From Stephanodiscus triporus (taxonomy: Eukaryota; Bacillariophyta; Thalassiosirophyceae; Thalassiosirales; Thalassiosiraceae): DNA of 21,971 nucleotides. The stretch is from contig JALLAZ010000133.1 in assembly GCA_036939755.1 (NCBI GenBank), positions 1-21,971 of the forward strand. The letters run 5' to 3'. Below, in pieces: positions 1-7,500 of the stretch. Numbering within the stretch: the first letter of the stretch is position 1; every line of letters starts with the position of its first letter. Position numbers and translations under genes: made by a program. A model generated the notes under the pieces. The model was not told the DNA's origin and ran no database searches. It saw nothing but the letters and a program-made list of their open reading frames with translations.

Positions 1-518
1 AAGAGACCGCAGTAGCGGTTCGTTCTATTTTTTTTTCAAAAAAAGTAACAAACCGAAATGTTTATGTGGCCAGCCCGCCAGGACAAGGCCAGTTAGAGTC
101 ACCAAGGCCGACGACAATGACGGTATTGACAAAAGAGACGAGATATGGCCGTCCTGTAAGGGACAGTTTCCAAAAAATACCCATTGTTTTTTGTGTTCAA
201 CCAAAGATGGCGGCAAGTTTCTAAAAAATCCCTCGTCTTGTGTTTGCAGGATAGAAGCTGGCCTCTGACTCGGAGGTAAGTTTTGATAGGTGCACATGCA
301 AAGAAAATATGAAAAAAGATTGCATTGGAGACAGATGCAAAGAGAAGACGCATTTATCTAAGAATCATACTGTCAACCGCAGCAGAGGGAAAATAGTCGA
401 GGTAGAATGTCCGATATGTGGGGAGGCTAGGAGTTTGGTGCTTTGTAAATATAATTGTATCAAAGGAGAAAAACTGGCATCCTGTGCCAAAAAAGGAGAA
501 TAAAGTCTGCTTCCTGCG
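1..518. other. Left-edge region without a convincing gene
   Basis: I see no supported gene here apart from the weak frame at 309-503. The stretch is AT-rich with homopolymer runs. Two imperfect direct copies of an AGTTTC-YAAAAAAT motif followed by TTGTGTT occur near 165-205 and 212-243; their meaning is unknown. Short open frames on both strands have no recognisable protein features. Confidence 0.4.
309..503 (+). CDS. Weak small ORF, Cys-rich (64 aa)
   Basis: This ATG-initiated frame would encode 64 residues that are Lys- and Cys-rich, including a CPICGEA motif and three later cysteines near the C-terminus. The spacing could suit a small zinc-binding knuckle, but it matches no family I recognise and is not a complete RING or MYND pattern. 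No splice or promoter evidence supports it. It could be a fragment of a decayed gene or chance. Confidence 0.2.
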   Translation: MKKDCIGDRCKEKTHLSKNHTVNRSRGKIVEVECPICGEARSLVLCKYNCIKGEKLASCAKKGE

Positions 519-872
519 ATGCAGGGCAAAAATGGTATGGGGGTGAGCGTTGCCCAAATCGACGAGAATCGAAAGGAGTAAATATGAGTCCAGAAGTGGG
601 CCCGGATATAAATTGAGAATCTAATATACATACCCAATCTGAACGAATACATTAGATCCCCCATTTATCAGTGCGGGGTCGCAATCAAGAGCACGAAAAA
701 TAGCAAGGACAAGGAGTTGAGCGAGGAATCAACTCGCATCGTCTGTCGACATTTGTGCAACAAGATTGTGAACTACAAAAAGATATTGCAGCGGTCTTTC
801 AATTTGAATTATTTAGAGGTGGAACAACACCCTGATCAGTCCTTACTATACAAAACCCCACCCCTTGGTTAG
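519..872 (+). CDS. Candidate two-exon small gene, or orphan exon (74 aa)
   Basis: A frame with no stop runs from 612 to the TAG at 870-872 but has no ATG of its own. Its residues look protein-like, with a KDKELSEESTRIVCRHL segment and no low complexity. A GTGAGC donor at 543 and a TTTATCAG acceptor ending at 671 would join an ATG exon at 519-542 to 672-872 in phase 0, giving 74 residues. I do not recognise the product. Its 3' end overlaps the 3' end of the opposite-strand gene ending at 799, so it may instead be a remnant or chance. Confidence 0.22.
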
Positions 873-1607
873 TGACAATCTCCAAATTCAACCCTACTTC
901 GAACAAGGCAACATCTTCTGCCCCTACCACCCATCTTGGAACTTTCTGTAGCCTAATTAGTGGGTCGTTTTTTGCAGTCAACAGCTCGGTGTCTCCTGGA
1001 GCTGCATAAAATTCCAGGCTGCCAAAGTGCCTCCCCAGCTCAATCGGGCGTATGCGACATGCATGTTCCTCGATGAGATTCAATTGTCTCGCTACGGCAA
1101 GCTCAGGCAAGACCGTCCCTGTGCATCGAGCAACTTTACCAACAAACCAGTAGCGAAAATATCCCCTGACTGGAATTGGATCTATGGCATAAATGTCCTG
1201 GACGCAATCGCTGCCTCCAACTTTTCGAATGTCATTGTAGAATCTCATTTGACGCAGTATATTCTCGTTGGTGTAAGCGACATCTCCTCCCTTGGGACGC
1301 GGTCCTGACAAATCAGATGAAACGGCGGATATTTATGAGAACAAGGCGAAGTAATCTAGATGTAAAGGGGGCGGGGAGGAATTGGCTCACGCTGCCGCAT
1401 GGGAGATTCGTAGTCTTTCTCCTCCGCCATATCTAGTGAGAAGGGCCTCATGGAAGAAAATGATTGGCAAATGGCTGGAAAATTGTTCTTGACAACAACA
1501 TCGTTTTTGTTAAAAGTCACAAATGATGATGCCAATGAAGCGCATTCACATCCAAATACAGTGAATGCTAATAAAGACTGCAACTTTATGCACGCTTTGC
1601 ATTTCAT
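799..1607 (-). CDS. Unknown protein, possibly plastid-targeted, 2 exons (240 aa)
   Basis: The model is complement(join(799..1304,1391..1607)). The intron at 1305-1390 (86 bases) has a GTGAGC donor and a TTTGTCAG acceptor, and both exons meet in phase 1 to form one Arg codon. Without this splice the second exon has no ATG, only a TTG at the intron edge. The chosen ATG at 1607 gives a short Lys/Cys start, a hydrophobic core (about residues 9-19) and then LASSF (25-29), which resembles a stramenopile plastid pre-sequence with Phe at the cleavage site. An upstream in-frame ATG at 1646 would add 13 residues. The mature part is low in repeats and looks constrained, with blocks such as YWFVGKVARCTG, LIEEHACRIRP and EVGLNLEIVTNQGVGF. 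I cannot name the family. The reading frame is secure; the function is unknown. Confidence 0.78.
1305..1390 (-). other. Intron of the gene at 799-1607
   Basis: On the minus strand the intron starts GTGAGCC and ends TTTGTCAG. Splicing joins phase-1 ends and keeps the frame open. Retaining the intron introduces a stop within a few codons. Confidence 0.75.
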
Positions 1608-1979
1608 GTTGCGTTTGAGTCCAGCGCGGACAGGGGGGAGTATCATCTATAGTACGCGCTGATCTATTTTGCAAGCTATGGTTACGATAGAGGAAACCAT
1701 AAAAGGACGCTCAACCCAAAAAGCGGGGCAAAAGTGTGAGGTGAGACGGAGTTCCTCGGGGGCATCGTTCCCGCCATAAACATGGCCATCTGCCCGCCAT
1801 CTGCTAAGTTAAATTCTGGCAGAATTTGCTCGAATTCACACACACACAAACTTGAAACTTCGCCCATCAACCAACAGAGAGAGAGGAGCGCGAGGCGAGC
1901 ATCTAAAATCAGAGCCACAGTTCTCAGAAATTAATAGGAGTACATTGTACATAATACTAAGGCTTGAACCATCACCATC
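1608..1979. promoter_or_regulatory. Divergent intergenic region (shared promoter candidate)
   Basis: These 372 bases separate the starts of two head-to-head genes, so they should hold both promoters. They contain a short CA run near 1839-1850 and a GA run near 1876-1886. I see no clear TATA box or defined operator. The assignment rests on gene layout, not on a recognised motif. Confidence 0.45.
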
Positions 1980-2753
1980 ATGCTTAGACTTGCATCAGTC
2001 CTCGCCCTTGCGATCGCGGGCAGAATCCCGTCGGCTGCTGCGTTTTCCCCGACGTTCCGTGCTGCCAAGATCGCCCGGGGGCAGGCAACGTCCTTGAATT
2101 ACTATCCCGAAGACACCTCCTTGAATTACAGTCAAGGAGGGGGCTTCCTCGAAACTCAACATGACATCTCCCTCGCATACGACCGGGCGTTGGACTGCGT
2201 GAACAATTTCGGCATGTGCGACATTGACGAGCTGCTGGATCTATCTGAGGGTAAGTTCGCCGGCAGGATGCGCCGTGCTTGGCATCGATCCTAACTACTT
2301 GGAGTGACCACTTTGTTTTCTCACTGTCAACCACACTTTCCGCATACATCCAACCTCAGAGTTAGATGAGTACATGGGCTGCTTCGTCGAAGATGGTCCA
2401 GAGGCATGTGAGCACGAAATCGGTGTGAGTGTGACATGATGATAACGAGATATATGTGCTGTCGGATGTCGTCCCCGACTATACTCATCCCGAAATCTCT
2501 CGCCCCGCCTCCGATTCTTTCATCGCGCACGTTGCTTCAACAGTATCGTCAGGAACTAGCCGAGGCGCTGCTCGTGCAAGGCGAGATGAGGGAGCACCAG
2601 AGGTACGTCGAGGAGGGGAACGTTTTTTCCTATGACGCGAATGCCGATGGCAACATGAACGAGAGGGGGGATAATTCTAGTCCTCGGGCGTCGGTCTGGA
2701 GGAACGAGGATGAATTCGTCTGGGGCAATGATGAATCTTCTCTGGGTCCTTAG
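1980..2753 (+). CDS. Plastid-targeted, CP12-like double-cysteine-pair protein (181 aa)
   Basis: The model is join(1980..2250,2360..2424,2544..2753), with introns GTAAGT...CCTCAG and GTGAGT...CAACAG joining in phases 1 and 0. The N-terminus is a signal peptide (residues 1-21) ending SAAA, followed by Phe22-Ser-Pro, a good ASAFAP-type bipartite plastid-import motif of diatoms and relatives. The mature protein has Cys73-x6-Cys80, then an acidic helix-like stretch (DIDELLDLSEELDEY), then Cys98-x8-Cys107 in CFVEDGPEAC. In CP12, the redox linker that binds GAPDH and phosphoribulokinase, the C-terminal pair has the same eight-residue spacing with an acidic, Pro-Glu-containing loop. The CP12 AWD-VEEL core is not evident and the tail (113-181) is longer than usual. 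Plastid targeting is well supported; CP12 relationship is inference. The second Cys pair lies on its own 65-base exon. Confidence 0.8.
2251..2359 (+). other. Intron 1 of the CP12-like gene
   Basis: It begins GTAAGT and ends CAACCTCAG, 109 bases. It joins phase-1 exons through a Glu codon; reading through meets a stop at 2292. Confidence 0.75.
2425..2543 (+). other. Intron 2 of the CP12-like gene
   Basis: It begins GTGAGT and ends CTTCAACAG, 119 bases, phase 0. A GT two bases upstream would give a less canonical donor and break the frame into exon 3. Confidence 0.72.
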
Positions 2754-3020
2754 AGATGTTCGAGCGAAGGGACAGAATATAAATGTACCTGCGGGTTGTC
2801 AGCGTCCTCGAAAATTTCGCCCGAGTACTAATCTACTCTACTTACATGATAAGGACGACGCACTATTATATTTGATTGCAAAAGATATACAATATTGAGT
2901 CATAATTTTGCTAAGATAATTATCAGGGGGAGTGCAACATGTATGCCTTCTGGACCAAGTAGAAAAAGGCATTGCTTCGTCACATCATGAGGACTAAGAC
3001 ACAGCACTGTAGACATCTAC
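2754..3020. other. Convergent intergenic region, no gene seen
   Basis: This AT-rich stretch lies between two tail-to-tail genes and should hold their 3' untranslated regions. I found no AATAAA, RNA gene or repeat that I would defend. Confidence 0.4.
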
Positions 3021-3239
3021 CTAGATGGAGTAAACAAATCCAAGACGGTTTTCGTCCATCGTATCGCTGCGCCCGTGAGCTCTGGCGGCTCCTCCAGAAC
3101 AAGATTTGAGAAAGGCATCGCTGCAAACAGGGAGGTCGGAATCAGAACGTCTACCGTAGGATCGCTCTCGTCGCCTTCGCCGTCGGTGCCGGATGCTGGC
3201 GCTGCGAATCATCACTTACCTCAGCGCTCCCGTCGCGTC
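3021..3239 (-). other. Possible additional 3' exons of the thioredoxin-like gene
   Basis: On the minus strand a pyrimidine-rich tract ending CCCCTAAG (to 3240) is followed by 20 bases (3239-3220). Then comes a strong GTAAGT donor (3219-3214), an intron of 99 bases and a CTGTTTGCAG acceptor ending at 3121. The next stretch (3120-3021) reads 32 whole codons to a TAG and is open in phase with the 20-base piece. A donor within the upstream exon that would join in frame is weak (GTGGTC or GTCGGA near 3350). These may therefore be real terminal exons, an intron of the 3' untranslated region, or chance. Confidence 0.33.
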
Positions 3240-3277
3240 CTTAGGGGAGGGGGAGGGTGCTCATCATTTCATCCCGT

Positions 3278-4237
3278 CTACAGAATCCAACCGAGAAGAT
3301 TCCAATACAAGGGCAATCCGCTATTGCCGTTGCCCCATTCTCCGACCACGTAGGATTCGTATCGACGACGAGACGATCCCCCGTCCCCCCCGTCCTCATC
3401 CTCCTCCTCGTCGTCGTCGTCGCGTTTCTTTCCCTCGACGATAACGCGCTCGATCCAATCGTCCAATTTCCAAAGTTCCCTATCGATGGCCTCCCATCCG
3501 CGTCGCGTGACGATCCTGCCGTCGACGTTGCCAACGACGACGACGGACGGCACGCGCGCAACGCCGAGGAGATGGATCAAGGCCCGATGTTGGGGATGCA
3601 GGAAGGGCATGCGATAAAAGCCGGAATACAAAAGCATCGGACAGGGCGTTCGAACGACGGCTGCTCGATTCGCGGGACCCTCCTCGTCGTCGTCGTCGTC
3701 GTCGTCGTCGATCTCGCGCGAGGGGCAGACCTCGTCCGGCGAGGGATGATTCGGAACGCATATCACCCGATTATTGTTATTGTTATCGTTATTATTACCA
3801 CAATCATCATAATTCCCATCGTCGCCATCGTCATCCCCCCCTCCTCGGAGCGCGTGTCGGAACCATTGGCTCACCTTGGGGATGGCGTTCAGGCTCTGAC
3901 GATTGGTGGAATCGACGAAGAAGAAGAGGGTGAAGGAGGGATTTTCGCCTTCCCCATCATGAATCAGGGGAGCGTTCGGGACGATGCACCCGCCGCCGCC
4001 GCCGCCGCTTTCGTCGTTCTCCGTCGTCGTCGTCGGGTCGTAATTTTCTGGATCGGCCACTCCTCTGGCGTTGTCGTCGTTGAGATTATTATTTTTCCGG
4101 CTCCTGCGATTCGAATGCGGACGACGCGCCCTGCCGTCGTCCGTCCGGCGGTATGGATAGAACGGCAGGGTCTCGGGCAGGAGCCTCAACAACCCCGGAA
4201 GCTGGCTACTAGGCGGCGGTTGGTTGTGAGGTCTCAT
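3278..4237 (-). CDS. Thioredoxin-fold (nucleoredoxin-like) protein lacking CxxC (319 aa)
   Basis: Residues 102-130 read like the first strand and helix of a nucleoredoxin/tryparedoxin domain (FTLFFFVDSTNRQSLNAIPK), but the expected WCPPC active site is replaced by DSTNRQS. RVICVPN (157-163) fits the next strand. Residues 207-250 carry the family's MPF...LIHLLGVARVPSV block, in which Pro230 is the expected cis-proline, followed by the DGRIVTRRG hairpin. Poly-Asp and Asn-rich insertions (134-156, 176-186, 273-287) interrupt the fold. The N-terminal 100 residues are low-complexity and basic. Without the catalytic cysteines it is probably not an oxidoreductase and may be a binding or scaffold protein. 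The gene is very GC-rich, and the opposite strand is also open because GAC repeats read as GTC. The ATG at 4237 is the first in frame; the 3' end is uncertain. Confidence 0.62.
   Translation of the reverse strand: MRPHNQPPPSSQLPGLLRLLPETLPFYPYRRTDDGRARRPHSNRRSRKNNNLNDDNARGVADPENYDPTTTTENDESGGGGGGCIVPNAPLIHDGEGENPSFTLFFFVDSTNRQSLNAIPKVSQWFRHALRGGGDDDGDDGNYDDCGNNNDNNNNNRVICVPNHPSPDEVCPSREIDDDDDDDDEEGPANRAAVVRTPCPMLLYSGFYRMPFLHPQHRALIHLLGVARVPSVVVVGNVDGRIVTRRGWEAIDRELWKLDDWIERVIVEGKKRDDDDEEEDEDGGDGGSSRRRYESYVVGEWGNGNSGLPLYWNLLGWIL
3684..3711. repeat. GTC/GAC trinucleotide repeat
   Basis: About nine uninterrupted GTC units on the plus strand encode a poly-Asp run in the minus-strand protein. Shorter runs of the same unit occur at about 3398-3424 and 4021-4037. 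Confidence 0.85.
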
Positions 4238-4593
4238 GGCTGATCACTCATCATGGCGTTGTGTGTTGTGTGTTTGTGTTGCTGTCGTCGTATGATACCC
4301 CCTCTAACTACCCCCTACAGACATTCTCCAACTTGAAAAAATCTTCGACGTCTTGCCTGAAATTGGGTTCCCCCTCTCAAAAAATGACGCCCCCCCGCCT
4401 ACCTGCCCTGCGCCTTTTACTTAGTAGAGTACTCGCTAGGAGAGAGAGTAAAAAGTGCATCTAGCCCGTTGCAAGTTGCACCTAATCACCATCGTCGTCA
4501 TCATCTTCGGGGCGGCGCCGAACGAAGAAAAGGAAAGACCCCGTCCGAGGGAGCTCTCTCGCGCGGCGCGCTCCCGCCGGCCGCGACAGGACC
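4238..4593. promoter_or_regulatory. Divergent region between thioredoxin-like gene and dynein
   Basis: These 356 bases separate two head-to-head starts and should carry both promoters. The part nearest the minus-strand gene is TG-rich and less GC-rich than the flanking exons. A six-codon minus-strand frame at 4254-4234 ends in a TGA that overlaps the next gene's ATG (ATGA), a possible upstream ORF. I see no firm TATA box or factor site. Confidence 0.45.
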
Positions 4594-7500
4594 ATGGGCG
4601 ACGGTCGCGACAAGAAGAAGGAGAGGAGGAGGAGGAGGAGGAGGAGGGCAAGGACCCTCCTCCCCCCCGCCCAGTCCCCGATGGAGTACGTCCAGTCCGC
4701 GTGTCGCCTCCACCTGCGCGCGGAGGTTCGATCGGTCTCGGGACTCGAGGCGGTGGGTCGCTTCCTGTCGGGGGGCGGCGGCGGACGGCTGTTCGTCTGG
4801 GTCCCCCGCGATGCCGCCGCCGACGAAGACGACGTCGACGACAATGACGACGGCGATAAGGGAGGAGCGTGGGACGAGGCCATGGCGTCGACCGAGAAGC
4901 TCGACGGTCGCAACCTCGGCTCTTTGGCCTTCGTGGACGCCTCCCCCTCGACGTCCACTACGACTACGACTACTACTACTACTACTACTACGCAGCAGCA
5001 GCAGCAGCAGCAGCGGCAGCAGGGGGGCGAAGACAACGCGGCCGCCCCGGTGGGGGCGGGGGAAGACGTCGAGGTCCGAACGAGCGCGCTGAGCCACATC
5101 CAGTGCATGGTCATGAGTCCCCGCGCGTATCTCGACGATTACGACGGCGACGACGGCGAGGGGGGGGACGAGGACGGCGACGGGGGGGGGGAGGAGGAGG
5201 AGGACGTCGACGACGACGCGGGCGGCGCGGACGAGTCCAAGGCCGGGGAATCCGACGACAATCCCGGATCCGCCACGTTCCTCGCGCTGCAGCTGTACGC
5301 GCGTCACTGCTTCGTGCCGGCGGTGCGCGCCATCGAGGCGCTGGAGGAGGAGGACGACGACGACCACCAGGAGGAGAAGAGGGAGGGGGGGACGGCGGGA
5401 GACGCCGTCGTCGTCGTCGAGGGCGGCGGCGGAGCTGGCGGCAGGAGGTCCACGACGAGGACGATGCTCGAGGGACTCGAGGACAGGCTGCGCGAGCTCG
5501 ACGTCGCGCTCGGGCAGTGTCGCAGCTCGGCCATCATGGGAAGGATACCCAACGTCGTGCTGAGGGCGCACCCGATCGTGGCCGCGGCGGCGGCGAAATA
5601 TCCGGACGGATGCTCGACGGCGGACTTCGAATCGTCCGGACTGTCGTCGTACCTGCAGGACGACGCGTTCCTAAACGAGGTACAGGCCACGCTCAATCAC
5701 TGGATCGTGCAGATACGCAAGGTGACGACGTTGCCGGGTACGACGCCCTTCCCGCCCATCGCCGATCCCGATTCCTCCGCACGCGGCGGCGGCGGCGGCG
5801 GTCCATCGGCCGACCTCGAGGAGGTGTCCTTCTGGCTCGGGCTCGAGGAGGCGCTGAAGCACGTGCGATCCGAGCTCGACGGGCCGCCCGTGGTCCTGAC
5901 GGTCGCGCTCCTGCGTTCCGCCAAGCGTTTCGTGGCCACCATCGCGCTCGAGAATAACACGGGACTGATCGACGCGACGTCCCACGCGACGGACGTCGCG
6001 AACTTCCTGCGGGGGTACCCCGCCCGGTCGCTCGCGTCGGCGGGGGACTGGGACAGGATCGGCGCCGCCGTCGAGGCCGTATTCGTCCACCTTCCCAAGG
6101 TCCGACAGTCCAGGTATTACGACCTCGACAGGCTCGCTCGCCTCGTGGAGGCCACGACGCTGACGCTTCGGGAGAGGATGGTCGGCGCGATCCGGCGTCA
6201 GCGGGGCGGGAACGTAGTACTCGGACTCGATTACGCGCAGTACGAGCGGCTCGTGCGGGCCCCGACGCAGGACGTGTTCGTGCTCTTCGACGCGCGGTAC
6301 GCCGAGTTCTCGGAGTTCTTCCTCGATCAGGGCCGAGTGCGCCGACGCGGGGGGGGAGGAGGCGCGATCAACGAGACGCCCGCGCAGGTCCTGAGGGGAA
6401 TACGCCTCCATCACGTCAGGCTCAGGGAGCGTCTCGACGCCGTGTACTGCTTCCGGACGCAGCACGAGAAGCTTCGCAGCGTCGTGGCGGAGGTGCTAAC
6501 AGGGGGCGAGGACGGGGATGGTAGTAGGCAGGTCGACCCGGCATCCTCGAAGGCGACGTCCCCCCCGACGGGAGGCGACGGAGAGGATTATTCCGCGTGG
6601 GCGCTGAAGGAGGTGGACGAGGCGCCCGTGTCGTTGTTCGCGTCCGTGGACGTGTTGGATCTGAGCCCGAGGGGTGAGACGCTATTCGCGAGCGCATTGG
6701 AGGGGTACGACCGCAAGGTCGATGCGATCGAGGAGCATCTGGCGAGGCTCCTGAGGGATAAGCTCTCTTCCTGTCAGGTGAGTTGAGTTGCCTCTTCGTC
6801 TGTTTGTGTGCGCGCGATTGCGCAATTGTCGGACGATTGACACCCCGTCCCTCATGTTGGATGCGTTTTTCGACCATCGGTGCTTTTCTTCCGTCAGGAT
6901 GCCGAGGACATGTTCCGAGTATTCGCGCGCTTCAACCCCCTACTGGCGCGCTCTCGCGTTAGCGCGGCCGTCAAGGAATTCCAGCTCCAACTCATGAACA
7001 CGGTCGGTCAGGCGGTGCAGAAGCTTCAGTCGAAATTCACGCACAAATACGAATCGTCGTCCGCGTCGTGCATCGCCACCGTCCGCGGCATTCCGCCCGT
7101 GAGCGGAAAGATCCTCTGGGCGAAGCAAATGGAACGGCAGGTCCATGCGCTGATGAAGCGAATGAGTCACGTCCTCGGCAAGGAGTGGGGACAGCAATTG
7201 GAGGGCCGGCAGCTTCGTCGTTCGTGCGATGAGCTGTTGAGCAAGTTGGATTCTCGTGCGTACTTTCGCACGTGGGTGACGGAATGGGAAAGAGAACTTG
7301 CCTCGGATACAAGCTCCAAGCTCGCGACTTTCCCCATCATTGTAGCTAGGGAGGGGAAGGTAATCATTGCCAAGGCAAATTTCGACGAAAAGCACGAATA
7401 TCTGTCGCGCGAGATTCGTTATCTGAAGTGGCTGGGATACGAACGTGACATCCCGCGTACAATTGCTCTTGTGTCCGAGGAGGCCAATGCTCGTTATCCA

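Noticed and set aside
365..664. Minus-strand 99-codon frame near the left edge
   Set aside because: It is Phe/Ser/Ile-rich and overlaps other weak frames, with no signal or motif.
3257..4243. Plus-strand 328-codon frame opposite the thioredoxin-like gene
   Set aside because: It is the Val/Ile-rich mirror of Asp/Asn codons, with no family motif, while the minus strand carries ordered thioredoxin-fold blocks.
4501..5571. Minus-strand 356-codon frame across dynein exon 1
   Set aside because: It is a shadow of GC-rich repeats; it begins in a Pro/Arg-rich stretch and lacks domains, while the plus strand continues in frame into unmistakable dynein.
4869..5957. Plus-strand 362-codon Arg/Gly-rich frame inside dynein exon 1
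   Set aside because: It is an alternative frame of the same GC-rich DNA with extreme Arg content, no motifs and no splice link.
5671..6465. Minus-strand 264-codon frame
   Set aside because: It is antisense to dynein exon 1; its openness follows from high GC content.
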